Shown in pieces: positions 33,742 through 40,924 of a stretch of 47,922 nt of DNA. Where the stretch lies: positions 1 to 47,922 of the IMG/VR virus record IMGVR_UViG_3300018984_000079. One strand, 5' to 3'. Numbering within the stretch: the stretch's first letter is position 1; each line of letters begins with the position of its first letter. The notes beneath the pieces were generated by a model that ran no database searches, was not told the DNA's origin, and worked only from the letters and a program-made list of their open reading frames with translations. The position numbers and the translations under genes were made by a program. This stretch comes from a virus.

Positions 33742-34092
33742 TCAATGTTGCTGCTGATCGGGTAGATCTAAAGTGAGTTGAAGCTTTTTGTAATTCCTCC
33801 CGAACCGTTTTGACTCGCTGAGTCGCGCTGATCGGCGAGCCATGCACTCAAGTCGGTCCGTATTGAGGTGGCAGCGTTGGCAAAGACACTCCAGCCGGTC
33901 GTCGGTCACCTCCCAGTTCTCCGGATCGTGATCTTTATGCGCTACCTGTAGATACACCATTGCACCAGTGACCGGGTGGGGCTGGTAGTTGGCAGCCTGG
34001 CATTTTTCGCACCGGTGGCCTGCCCGTTCGAGAATGCGCGGCCGGATCTGGGTGAACCAGTTGGGTGGGTATATGGAGTAGTTAACAGGCAT
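33742..34092 (-). CDS. HNH endonuclease
   Basis: A 116-aa HNH nuclease. Zinc ligands Cys28 and Cys31 (RCEKC) and Cys71-x2-Cys74 (CQRCH) frame the catalytic 'VAHKDHDPENW' motif with His52 and His55, and the last His is His75. These nick or cut DNA and often work with terminase in packaging. Here the gene is in the early region, 15 kb from the terminase. It shares one base with the next upstream gene's stop, so it is part of the early operon. Confidence 0.85.
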   Translation of the reverse strand: MPVNYSIYPPNWFTQIRPRILERAGHRCEKCQAANYQPHPVTGAMVYLQVAHKDHDPENWEVTDDRLECLCQRCHLNTDRLECMARRSARLSESKRFGRNYKKLQLTLDLPDQQQH

Positions 34093-34331
34093 TAGTCAAT
34101 GAAATAACGCATATCAAAAGCCTGAACTGCGGACGTAGGCACTTTGCAGGATTGGAGTTCTTTTTGGAATTGCTCGTGGTCGAAATCATTACTAACGGCA
34201 ATTCGGGTAATGAAAGCTATTACCTCTACGCCTGTATCCGTTTTTCCTTCCCAGACCCGGGCAGGAAGGCTGGCTCCGTTGGCCGTTTTCAGCTCAACTA
34301 TTTTAGTGGTGGACTCGATGGTGATTTTCAT
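34092..34331 (-). CDS. Small conserved-looking phage protein
   Basis: A 79-aa protein beginning 'MKITIESTTKIVELKTANGA', with a beta-rich N-terminal half and a helical C-terminal half ('HEQFQKELQSCKVP'). It abuts the HNH gene and is separated by 3 bases from the HTH gene upstream. No function known to me. It appears to be a typical small early-region protein of Bacteroidota phages. Confidence 0.6.
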   Translation of the reverse strand: MKITIESTTKIVELKTANGASLPARVWEGKTDTGVEVIAFITRIAVSNDFDHEQFQKELQSCKVPTSAVQAFDMRYFID

Positions 34332-34334
34332 AAT

Positions 34335-34808
34335 TCATTGAAGATTAGGCACTTTTTGAGTTTCATAAAACACGGGGAAAAAGGTTTGCTTGAAATAAAA
34401 AGGTCGCTGTTTTTTGTTTTGATATAGCACTCGATTTTTTCGCAAATACAGCTGCAAGTGGGTCCTTCCGACACCTATTTGATTTGCAATGTATTTGTTG
34501 GTGCAGTGCTCGATATGGTCAAAAATGAACTTCTCTGCCAGGGGTGTGATCTTGTGTGACCGCTTCATTCTCCTGGACTCTCTTGCAACCCTGGCGCCGT
34601 ACTCGCTAACGACGAGCTTTCTCATCCACTGATTTTCAGATACGACCTTGAGCATTTTCATCTCCAGCATAATACCAAGGAGCTTTCTACTTATTCGCTT
34701 TCGCTTTCTTTCTGAATCGTACTCACACATTTTCAGATCCATGTCCTTCATTTCTACGATGATAGTAGAACCGATTTCTTCTAGTCTCTTTTTATACAGC
34801 CACATCAT
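34335..34808 (-). CDS. Basic HTH-containing protein
   Basis: A 157-aa, strongly basic protein. Residues about 90-135 ('ITPLAEKFIFDHIEHCTN' then 'KYIANQIGVGRTHLQLYLRK') form an HTH resembling homeodomain-like DNA-binding folds. The first part is a Lys/Arg/Met-rich helical region. It begins 17 bases inside the coiled-coil gene. It is a candidate transcriptional regulator, including a possible activator of late genes, which is purely speculative. Confidence 0.6.
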   Translation of the reverse strand: MMWLYKKRLEEIGSTIIVEMKDMDLKMCEYDSERKRKRISRKLLGIMLEMKMLKVVSENQWMRKLVVSEYGARVARESRRMKRSHKITPLAEKFIFDHIEHCTNKYIANQIGVGRTHLQLYLRKNRVLYQNKKQRPFYFKQTFFPVFYETQKVPNLQ

Positions 34809-35298
34809 TTTTCAATCTATAATAGACTACCTTCAGGTTGTTATACTTTTCCTCTAACTTTAAAAGCTGTATTCTTAAAAGCTTTGTCGCTATCTCTTCG
34901 CGCCTAGACAAGAGTAAGTCATTATGTCGCTGCTCTAGGCTTTCGTAGTTCAAATACATTTGCCGAACCCGAAAGTCAGCATCGGCCAATTTCAGCTTTA
35001 GCGCCTTGTTTTGTACAACAAGCTGCTTTATACTCAGAGAGTTGGGAGTCAGCGTACACAAGCCCTTTACAATATTCAGCAGTCGCATCTGTTCGCTAGT
35101 TGCCTTGGTTGCTTCCTTGCAGGCTGCTTTTATTTCTGCCTGGACCTGCGAGTTTTCAGATTTTAACCTCAAATTTTCGTTTTCGAGCTTAAAGTATTCG
35201 AAACGAACTTGCTTCAGCTCTTCGGCCAACCTCTCTTTCTCAGCCACCGCAGCGGCTAAAGCCTTTTTATATTTTTCTAACTCTTTTTGCTTTCCCAT
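34792..35298 (-). CDS. Coiled-coil protein
   Basis: A 168-aa protein from ATG 35298 (an in-frame extension up to 35355 overlaps the upstream gene). It is almost entirely a coiled coil: 'KYKKALAAAVAEKERLAEEL' and later 'YESLEQRHNDLLLSRREEIA' show strong heptads. No enzymatic motif. It overlaps the HTH gene downstream by 17 bases, which suggests they act together, for example as a regulator with its dimerisation partner. Confidence 0.55.
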   Translation of the reverse strand: MGKQKELEKYKKALAAAVAEKERLAEELKQVRFEYFKLENENLRLKSENSQVQAEIKAACKEATKATSEQMRLLNIVKGLCTLTPNSLSIKQLVVQNKALKLKLADADFRVRQMYLNYESLEQRHNDLLLSRREEIATKLLRIQLLKLEEKYNNLKVVYYRLKNDVAV

Positions 35299-35306
35299 AA
35301 TTTTAA

Positions 35307-35558
35307 TTAAATACAGTTCGAACAAAGCGTCATTTCTTCGTCTGCCCAGGCACACCCACCCGGGCAGGCCTCATACCAGGTACAACCGCACACCTTGCAG
35401 GCCCGGGGGCTGCCGGTCCGGAGATAGATATGCGGGTTGTACAGGTGGCCGATCAGACCCACGAAGACCTGAAACTTCATAAAGCTTCTGATCGGTTTTC
35501 GGGAGCCAGCCTTACCCTGTTTAACCAGGTGGCTACAGTAGCTGCGGGGCTGATTCAT
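35307..35558 (-). CDS. Cys-rich zinc-ribbon-like phage protein
   Basis: An 83-aa protein whose C-terminal half carries a dense cysteine cluster: 'CKVCGCTWYEACPGGCAWAD' followed by 'LCSNC'. This motif recurs in small proteins of many tailed phages and probably binds zinc. It overlaps the methyltransferase stop by 4 bases, so the two are co-translated. Function is not established. Confidence 0.7.
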   Translation of the reverse strand: MNQPRSYCSHLVKQGKAGSRKPIRSFMKFQVFVGLIGHLYNPHIYLRTGSPRACKVCGCTWYEACPGGCAWADEEMTLCSNCI

Positions 35559-36550
35559 TTGGGATTGTCATTTAGATAAGTTTGTATGTAGTGTTGTTTT
35601 ATTGCCAGAAATAATTCGTAGGCTACTTGCGGTACAATAGCGTTGCCATAGGCTTTCAACTGCTTTCCTCTATTTCGCACCAGTCGGGCGGGTAGCCCAT
35701 CATTTGAGCCACAAACCGGGGGTTCAGTGAGCCGGAAGCCTGGCATTGCGAATACTCCGGGCGCCGGCTGCTGTGAAACATGGATTGCTCCAAATCCTGA
35801 ACGGTTGCGGTTGAATTGGTCGGGATTGGCAGTAGTTCCCCCCTTAATATGGCACCTGCAAGGCCGTCCCGCTCCGTTTGTGAGGGGGGAAAGGTTGCAT
35901 TTCTCGCATCGTTTGTTGTAGGGGTTGGCAGAAAACCGCTGCCCTTTTTCAGCATTGATGGACAAAGCTGGTTTGCCTTCGCGGTTGGTGTGTGAAGTAG
36001 ATCCAATATGCGTGGTAGCAGATGAGAATCCTGCTTTCGATTCCTCATTGATTTCTTTGAATTCTTCTTTTCTGCCGATCCCAACGGCGTAGGCAATAAT
36101 CCAAACCCTATCCCGTCTGTGCGGCGCCCCGACGGCACAAGCTGGCAAAACAAACGTTTCGCAGGTGTAGCCTTCAGCTTCCAGCGAAGCAAGCACTTCG
36201 TCGAGTGCCAGGCTGATGATTCCAGCAACATTTTCGCCAATGACGTAGGGCGGCCTAACTTCTCTAATGACTCTAAGCATCTCCGGCCAGAGATAACGAT
36301 TATCTGCCTTTGATTTTCGCTTTCCGGCAACGCTGTAGGGTTGGCAGGGGAATCCCCCGGAGATAATATCGACGTAGGAAAGATTTCTAACTGTTCGTAT
36401 GTCCGTGTATTGAGTCGCATTGGGAAAGTGTTTTTTACTTACTTTATTACAAAATTCATCTATTTCAACCATCCAGGTGGTAGGGATACCTGCCCAACTG
36501 GCAGCCAGCGGGAAGCCAGCAATGCCGTTGAAAAGTGCACCGTGCGTCAC
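35555..36550 (-). CDS. dcm: DNA (cytosine-5) methyltransferase
   Basis: A 331-aa C5-cytosine DNA methyltransferase. Motif I 'LFNGIAGFPLAASWAG', motif IV 'GGFPCQPYS' with nucleophile Cys69, motif VI 'GENV' (residues 105-108), motif VIII 'RRDRVW' (145-150) and a C-terminal 'AYGNAIVPQVAYELF' (motif X) are in order. The target-recognition region lies between about 170 and 300. No cognate restriction endonuclease is nearby, so it is probably an orphan phage enzyme that protects phage DNA. It overlaps the next upstream gene by 4 bases. Confidence 0.92.
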   Translation of the reverse strand: MTHGALFNGIAGFPLAASWAGIPTTWMVEIDEFCNKVSKKHFPNATQYTDIRTVRNLSYVDIISGGFPCQPYSVAGKRKSKADNRYLWPEMLRVIREVRPPYVIGENVAGIISLALDEVLASLEAEGYTCETFVLPACAVGAPHRRDRVWIIAYAVGIGRKEEFKEINEESKAGFSSATTHIGSTSHTNREGKPALSINAEKGQRFSANPYNKRCEKCNLSPLTNGAGRPCRCHIKGGTTANPDQFNRNRSGFGAIHVSQQPAPGVFAMPGFRLTEPPVCGSNDGLPARLVRNRGKQLKAYGNAIVPQVAYELFLAIKQHYIQTYLNDNPK

Positions 36551-37170
36551 CTTTGTTTATTTTTCTTAAAAACCCAGAAATAAGAATGAAATTTCCGGGC
36601 GTGACACTGCTTATTGGCAAAACCTATGAAACGGTTTCGGGCAATGAGAATAAATAGGTCAACCGCCTTGAAACCGGCATCCTTGGCCAACTCTAGCACT
36701 TCATTGTGAATAAAATAATTCCTCCGGCCGTGCACCTGATCCTGACATTTGAAAATCAATACGCCTCCACGCTTGAGAACCCGAGCAAATTCAGTGATGC
36801 TGTCGGCGTAATGCGCCCGGAGCTCAGTGAGGGTTTTGTAGCCACCATACTTGATATCCATCAAATACCCCTCACTTTCAACGTGGTGAGAAATTACAAA
36901 CGGAGGGTCAAACATCAACGATTGCAAAGAAGCTGCCGGCAGCGGCAAGGCCCGAGAGTCGGCCATCACCGCCTCGGGCCTTTTAGGAGCAAGATCAAAA
37001 CAGTATACTGGCCGCCGGATTGTATGGTAAAAACCGCCGTATCCGTAGGTGGCATCACATTCAATACCCGCCGGACAATGCAGGGCCACTATGTTTTGCA
37101 GAATTTCATCCTGATTGAATGAAACCGACATAATCGGTTTGTCAATGCAGCTGAGTTGGGAGCCTTTCAT
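36547..37170 (-). CDS. Amino-methyltransferase (DPPF motif)
   Basis: A 207-aa class I SAM-dependent DNA methyltransferase, probably modifying adenine-N6 or cytosine-N4. The SAM-binding motif is 'ECDATYGYGGFYHTI' (residues 37-51) and the catalytic motif IV is 'FDPPF' (Asp88-Pro-Pro-Phe91). A later 'RVLKRGGVLIFKCQD' strand-loop is the usual core. It is small, with little room for a target-recognition domain. An alternative start is ATG 37131, which avoids overlap with the upstream gene. It probably acts with the cytosine methyltransferase against host restriction. Confidence 0.8.
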   Translation of the reverse strand: MKGSQLSCIDKPIMSVSFNQDEILQNIVALHCPAGIECDATYGYGGFYHTIRRPVYCFDLAPKRPEAVMADSRALPLPAASLQSLMFDPPFVISHHVESEGYLMDIKYGGYKTLTELRAHYADSITEFARVLKRGGVLIFKCQDQVHGRRNYFIHNEVLELAKDAGFKAVDLFILIARNRFIGFANKQCHARKFHSYFWVFKKNKQR

Positions 37171-37621
37171 TGTTTTTCTCTGAATTTAGAAGTTTAGTTA
37201 GGCCTTCAATTCTCTCTTTCCGTCTCAGGCATACCCGGTGAGAATACTGCTGCAACTTTCTGTCGATCTCAAACATTAGCTCATCAAAATGATGATCTTT
37301 CTCATCGAAAATGAGTGTTTGATGAATGAGCATCCACCTGTGCAAGGTGAGAGAAAGCGTGCTTTTTCTGTTTGCTGAATCAACAGGCTTGGCTGAGAAT
37401 TTACTGAAGCTATACATCGTCTTGAATCTTCGATCAGTATAGACGTACAGCTGACGAAGCGTTTCCAACTCCAGCAATTCGAGGGCATCCAGGGTGAAGG
37501 GAGCCTGAATGATCCGATCAATCTGCGAGGCGATAGCGCTTGCCAGGGCCTGCACCTGGTAGATGTTGAACCGAATTGGAATCCGGTGCTCTAGCAAAGG
37601 AATTGAGTCGATCATAACCAC
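37142..37621 (-). CDS. Hypothetical early protein
   Basis: A 159-aa helical protein with 'YQVQALASAIASQIDRIIQA' and 'FDELMFEIDRKLQQYSHR'. It overlaps both neighbours (29 bases with the methyltransferase if that starts at 37170, 10 bases upstream). No known family; it is a typical early-region gene of unknown role. Confidence 0.5.
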   Translation of the reverse strand: MVMIDSIPLLEHRIPIRFNIYQVQALASAIASQIDRIIQAPFTLDALELLELETLRQLYVYTDRRFKTMYSFSKFSAKPVDSANRKSTLSLTLHRWMLIHQTLIFDEKDHHFDELMFEIDRKLQQYSHRVCLRRKERIEGLTKLLNSEKNNERLPTQLH

Positions 37622-37884
37622 ACTCCCTTCTCGAACCTCATCAAAATGTCTTCTTTCCCTCCATCCTTTGCCGGATAGCGGTTTTTATAGATCACGGCTT
37701 CGCAAACGTGGTCAATGCGATTGGCCACATTGCGTTTGTGTCGGATCAGTTCCAGGGAGAGCCTTTTCTCTCCGTTTCGGGTAGTGCCTAAACCAAAGAA
37801 GCAAACCACGTTTCCATCCCAAAAAGTAACTTTCATTACGGTTTTGGCTTCCATTTTCATTCGTTCAGTTACGGTAATAGGCAT
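37612..37884 (-). CDS. Hypothetical early protein
   Basis: A 90-aa protein with a beta-rich N-terminal half ('VMKVTFWDGNVVCFFGLG') and 'RVANRIDHVCEAVI'-like central helix (RNVANRIDHVCEAVI), ending in 'DILMRFEKGVWL'. It overlaps the replication-like gene by one base. No function assigned. Confidence 0.5.
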   Translation of the reverse strand: MPITVTERMKMEAKTVMKVTFWDGNVVCFFGLGTTRNGEKRLSLELIRHKRNVANRIDHVCEAVIYKNRYPAKDGGKEDILMRFEKGVWL

Positions 37885-39278
37885 TATTTTCTGGAATTAA
37901 GGGTGGCACAATAGTTCAAATAGACTTCCGTTGCCTGCCGGCAGCCGTGCCGGGAAATCCGGTGCAGCCAGTACTGGTAAAGCTCCAGTGGTGAACTTAC
38001 TTTCCCGGATCCAGGGGGAGCCTGGTCTTTCTGCAGGGATTTTTTGGCTTTTCTGACCTCCAGCATTGCTTTGAATTGAATCTGATAGGCTTTCTGCTTG
38101 GCCAGCCATTCGTCGGTCCGCTTGAATCCGCTTTCAAAAGTGCGGTCAAAGTATTTGATGGGATAGGGGATGAAGCGCTTGGGATCACGTTCCACGTACC
38201 GGCTGGCCAGATCTACCCGCTCCAGCAACTCGTGGTAGAACGTTTGCCATTCTTCAGGGCTGCAATCCGCTTGGAACCCATTAAAAACGTGGGCATAGAT
38301 ATGATTCTTAATCTTTCTCTCCTCCTCCAGACTAAAGCTAATCGGCTGGTAGAGAGCTAACTTGACGTAGTGCCAGAACAACACTACGTACTGGAGTAAG
38401 TTTTCAGGCACAGGCCCCAAACGCGCCATCACCCGAGCAGCAGGGGCTAGCTGCTTAGGCTCGGATTTAGTGGGCAAACGTTCGAGAATCCTGCCCCTGG
38501 TGTCTTCCGGGGGGCTTTGCCGCCGCGCCGCCCCCCCGGTGTAATGTTCATGAACTTGTTCAACTAAGGCCTTGCAGGAGGCCTCTGTAGGGGCTGAAGG
38601 CGGCGTTTTGTCGGTGTTTTGCCCCTGCCCCTGGTGTTCTTGTTTTTTTATGTTCTTGCGCTGTTCCTGCGGTTCCTGCGCCATCGGGTCAGGGCCTGCG
38701 GGAGAGGAAAGTGGCGAAGAATTCCACATTTCAACATCGCTATTAATATTATTTTTTGATGTTCTTGATATTGTAGGTGGCGAAGTTTGCATTTTGAGGG
38801 CCAAAAAGCACTTTTCGGACAAGTTAACGACAGGAGGTTTTTCGGCCTCTCCGGTCAATATCCACCGGCTAATCCACACCTCGTAATCGCGCTGTCGACC
38901 GCGAAATTTCTTCTCAAGCAACCCCAACGACTCGAGTGAATCCATGTGCGTCCTCACCGTCCTTGGACTGCAGGTAGCCTTGCCGGCCAGCCATTTTGAG
39001 TTCGTCCGAATTGAAATGATCGGGTAGCTGTCGCCGGCTGAAACAGAGGCAAACTGGCCGGCTCGTAGCGCAACCCGCCACTGGGCACAGTACAACTCCA
39101 GCAGGGCTTCGAAGATGTCTAGCCCATTGCCGCGCAACTGGTCTTTTAGACGAGTTTGAGCGGCATTGAATTCTTCTTTCCAAGCCAGAAAACGATCTTT
39201 TACCGGATTTATGGGACGCCTGGAAAGCGGCTTTGTCTGAAGTGCAATTCGATCTTTTGGTGGATTTGTTGGGTTCAT
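37884..39278 (-). CDS. Winged-helix replication-like protein
   Basis: A 464-aa protein. The N-terminal part contains 'GNGLDIFEALLELYCAQWRV' and an HTH/winged-helix ('NSKWLAGKATCSPRTVRTHMDSLESLGLL' spanning two pieces), as in phage and plasmid replication initiators. The middle is a Pro/Gln/Ser-rich low-complexity linker (about 175-250). A helical C-terminal domain follows ('YPIKYFDRTFESGF'). No helicase, primase or polymerase motif is visible. It is the largest early gene and the best candidate for replication initiation. Its coding region is bounded upstream by a terminator at 39291. Confidence 0.6.
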   Translation of the reverse strand: MNPTNPPKDRIALQTKPLSRRPINPVKDRFLAWKEEFNAAQTRLKDQLRGNGLDIFEALLELYCAQWRVALRAGQFASVSAGDSYPIISIRTNSKWLAGKATCSPRTVRTHMDSLESLGLLEKKFRGRQRDYEVWISRWILTGEAEKPPVVNLSEKCFLALKMQTSPPTISRTSKNNINSDVEMWNSSPLSSPAGPDPMAQEPQEQRKNIKKQEHQGQGQNTDKTPPSAPTEASCKALVEQVHEHYTGGAARRQSPPEDTRGRILERLPTKSEPKQLAPAARVMARLGPVPENLLQYVVLFWHYVKLALYQPISFSLEEERKIKNHIYAHVFNGFQADCSPEEWQTFYHELLERVDLASRYVERDPKRFIPYPIKYFDRTFESGFKRTDEWLAKQKAYQIQFKAMLEVRKAKKSLQKDQAPPGSGKVSSPLELYQYWLHRISRHGCRQATEVYLNYCATLNSRK

Positions 39279-39290
39279 AGCAATTCAATA

Positions 39291-39322
39291 AAAAGGCCGC
39301 TCTCCAGTGAAGGAAAGCGGCC
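39291..39322 (-). terminator. Rho-independent terminator (minus strand)
   Basis: GGCCGCT pairs with AGCGGCC, with further pairing in the loop. On the minus strand it is followed by five U, and it ends the short gene at 39333. Confidence 0.75.
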
Positions 39323-39332
39323 ATAAAGTTGT

Positions 39333-39590
39333 TTATGCTGCATAAATGGCTTTCTGCGAGCGCAGCAACGCAAAGGCGCGCTCGGCCAGAAGAATATTGA
39401 TCGCTTTACGCATTGTTGTATGCCGGAGGATCTGAAAATTAAATTCTTGTTTTACCTCAGGCGTCTCGTCGGGAAATCTCTCCAGGTGGAGCTGGAGGCT
39501 GAGAATGGCTTCATTGAGATCTTTGACTACTTTTTGTAGTTCGTGAACCGAAGCAGTTTGGATTTGGTCAATAGATAAGTTAAATTGCAT
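39333..39590 (-). CDS. Small helical early protein
   Basis: An 85-aa all-helical protein with a central 'LNEAILSLQLHLERFPDE' and a C-terminal 'INILLAERAFALLRSQK'. It stands in its own unit, flanked by a terminator. It may be a regulator or interaction protein, but nothing is recognised. Confidence 0.55.
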   Translation of the reverse strand: MQFNLSIDQIQTASVHELQKVVKDLNEAILSLQLHLERFPDETPEVKQEFNFQILRHTTMRKAINILLAERAFALLRSQKAIYAA

Positions 39591-39688
39591 ATGGGTAAGT
39601 GATTATCGAAGTAATTGCTTATTGGGAATATTAATTGTTGGTTTAGGAAATCAGGCTTGGGAACCTCATTTCCAAAAGGATTGATTAG

Positions 39689-39719
39689 GCAGGACATCGT
39701 GACGATGTCCTGCTTTTTT
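39689..39719 (+). terminator. Strong plus-strand terminator without visible gene
   Basis: A perfect 11-bp stem (GCAGGACATCG/CGATGTCCTGC) with loop TGA followed by six T. No plus-strand gene ends here. The 250 bases between 39591 and 39840 hold no protein gene that I can support, so the terminator may end a short non-coding RNA. Confidence 0.75.
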
Positions 39720-39840
39720 GTTAAGGCCCTCTCGATGCTTGAATCAGCTTGCTCATCGCGTAAAAAAGTTTAGGCAATATTCTTCCACGCCAAAAAACAC
39801 GGCGTTTTTTTGGCAATGGATGATAAGAAATTCTAAAAAC

Positions 39841-39916
39841 TGGTAGCGGGGACAGGACTCGAACCTGCGACCTCTGGGTTATGAGCCCAGCGAGCTACCG
39901 ACTGCTCTACCCCGCG
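39841..39916 (-). tRNA. tRNA-Met (CAT), initiator type
   Basis: A complete 76-base cloverleaf on the minus strand with encoded CCA. The anticodon arm is CTGGG-CTCATAA-CCCAG (anticodon CAT). The three consecutive G-C pairs below the loop and the unpaired first acceptor position (C against T) are hallmarks of initiator tRNA. T-arm GCAGG-TTCGAGT-CCTGT is intact with one G-T pair. It lies among early phage genes, in the same direction, so it appears to be phage-carried or acquired rather than a chromosomal flank. Confidence 0.9.
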
Positions 39917-40060
39917 AAATGGCGGCTTACGCGTAAGCCGTAACGCGAATCGATCTGTACCCGTCCAAAGCCTAAGCGCCAGGGTGCGTCCAGCGCCAAA
40001 TTGCCGGAGCATTTCCGGCAGTACTGCCAGGGCGATATCTCTGCGTACAGACTCGGACAT
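39917..40060 (-). pseudogene. Small ORF copy 1 running into the tRNA
   Basis: From ATG 40060 the frame starts with 'MSESVRRDIALAVLPEMLRQ' and FGAGRT, nearly the same as the 32-aa protein at 40476. It has then lost the stop codon, and the open frame continues through the tRNA (to 39833). The tail after GAGRT is tRNA-derived read-through and not a real protein. I take this as the decayed or rearranged copy of a small gene. Confidence 0.5.
39923..39940. repeat. Perfect 18-bp palindrome beside tRNA
   Basis: CGGCTTACGCGTAAGCCG is a perfect inverted repeat, 6 bases upstream of the tRNA 5' end. It could be a protein-binding site or part of the tRNA processing leader. Confidence 0.7.
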
Positions 40061-40140
40061 GGCTACTTTTTTTGTGTGGAAGAGGTAGCCATACTATTCT
40101 GACTTTCGTTCTTCAAGGCCAGTCGCTTTGACTACTATAG

Positions 40141-40178
40141 TGTTCGGTATTCCTTTCTAAGGATTGGAATACCGAACA
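40141..40178. terminator. Perfect 13-bp hairpin after early gene
   Basis: TGTTCGGTATTCC pairs with GGAATACCGAACA around a 12-base loop, immediately downstream of the minus-strand gene ending at 40183. The T-rich tail is on the plus-strand side, so it may act mainly as a 3' stabilising or bidirectional element. Confidence 0.6.
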
Positions 40179-40182
40179 GATT

Positions 40183-40425
40183 TTATTTGGGCGCATCCCG
40201 ATTCGGGCCGCCATTCTTTTCTACCTGCACATCTTCAGGAGTTACACCTTCTCCAAGAATTTCTATTCGGCCTTCATCAAACCATTGTATATCTGGCAGC
40301 CTGCCCTCCCGCATTGGCGGAACCAGGTTGTACTGAGTGCATCCAAACAGATATTCAGCCTTGCCGGTAATAATTCCTTCGAAGCCAGTGATCTTGTCTC
40401 TTCCTTTTTTGCCTAGTTCTATCAT
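40183..40425 (-). CDS. Conserved small phage protein
   Basis: An 80-aa protein with 'RDKITGFEGIITGKAEYLFG' and 'CTQYNLVPP', then 'IQWFDEGRIEILGEG'. This arrangement (D-(K)-(I/V)-TGFxG-(I/V)-(I/V)-TG(R/K)AEYL.GC.QY and a WFDE.R) is familiar from small proteins of many tailed phages; the fold looks like a small beta barrel. Biochemical role unknown to me. A strong hairpin follows the stop. Confidence 0.75.
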   Translation of the reverse strand: MIELGKKGRDKITGFEGIITGKAEYLFGCTQYNLVPPMREGRLPDIQWFDEGRIEILGEGVTPEDVQVEKNGGPNRDAPK

Positions 40426-40475
40426 TGTTAAAATATTAAAGAGTGAATATTACAAATTTCTCTTTGAGCAAATAC

Positions 40476-40574
40476 TTACCGTTTTACCGATGGGGTGCGT
40501 CCAGCCCCAAATTGTCTGAGCATTTCCGGCAGCACTGCCAGGGCGATATCTCTGCGTATAGATTGATCTGACAT
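40476..40574 (-). CDS. 32-aa protein, intact duplicate copy
   Basis: A short frame from ATG 40574: 'MSDQSIRRDIALAVLPEMLR' then QFGAGRTPSVKR and TAA. It starts 2 bases after the stop of the gene upstream, in an operon-like arrangement. The near-copy at 40060 keeps the same core, 'RRDIALAVLPEMLRQFGAGRT', with two changes only at the start, which argues that the peptide sequence is constrained. Function unknown. Confidence 0.5.
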   Translation of the reverse strand: MSDQSIRRDIALAVLPEMLRQFGAGRTPSVKR

Positions 40575-40576
40575 GG

Positions 40577-40846
40577 CTACTTTTTTTGTGTGGAAGAGGT
40601 GGCTTGATCCCTCAACTGCCTGAGTGAAACCTTTGCTTTTTGCAAGGCCTCGATCAGTTGGTTAAAGTCTTCGTCGCTTTCTAGGTTGTCTGCCTCGATC
40701 TTGCAGACTGGGGCAAACGCTCCGGTTACCGCGCTATGCCCGTACTCAAATCCGATCACGTACATCCGCCCGTACAGAGAGGGGGCGTCCAGGTCGCCTG
40801 GCTTCCTGGCGGGTTCCGATGAATTATATTCGGCCTGATCTTTCAT
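40577..40846 (-). CDS. Hypothetical early protein
   Basis: An 89-aa protein with 'GRMYVIGFEYGHSAVTGAFA' in the middle and a helical C-terminus ending STQKK. Its start overlaps the stop of an upstream 22-codon frame (ATGA), and its own stop is 2 bases before the 32-aa gene. The last few codons are duplicated upstream of the first copy of that gene. No function known. Confidence 0.55.
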   Translation of the reverse strand: MKDQAEYNSSEPARKPGDLDAPSLYGRMYVIGFEYGHSAVTGAFAPVCKIEADNLESDEDFNQLIEALQKAKVSLRQLRDQATSSTQKK

Positions 40847-40911
40847 TGAAAAAGGTTGATGCGGGTTTCGTGCTCTCGAAAATAGTTGTAATCGAAAATC
40901 TGGTCGTCCAT
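40843..40911 (-). CDS. 22-aa mini-ORF coupled to the next gene
   Basis: From ATG 40911 the frame encodes MDDQIFDYNYFREHETRINL and two more residues, ending at TGA 40843-40845, which overlaps the next start as ATGA. Such an arrangement suggests translational coupling, either a regulatory leader peptide or a real microprotein. The sequence is acidic and aromatic. Confidence 0.45.
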   Translation of the reverse strand: MDDQIFDYNYFREHETRINLFQ

Positions 40912-40924
40912 AGGAATGATTGTT

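Larger units (their letters stand above)
39982..40603. repeat. Imperfect direct duplication of about 108 bp
   Basis: The block at 39982-40089 is repeated at 40494-40603 with about 10-15 percent differences. It includes the first 27 or so codons of a small ORF plus the 3' end of the gene upstream (the shared STQKK codons and TAG). Both copies face the minus strand. About 400 bases, containing one gene and a hairpin, separate them. Confidence 0.8.

Noticed and set aside
35656-36420. 254-codon minus-strand frame inside the cytosine methyltransferase gene
   Set aside because: It is in another frame of the same strand, lacks domains, and the methyltransferase frame has all catalytic motifs.
39833-39916. 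C-terminal part of the minus-strand frame from 40060, ending in HNPEVAGSSPVPAT
   Set aside because: This peptide is the translation of the tRNA-Met gene and not a protein.
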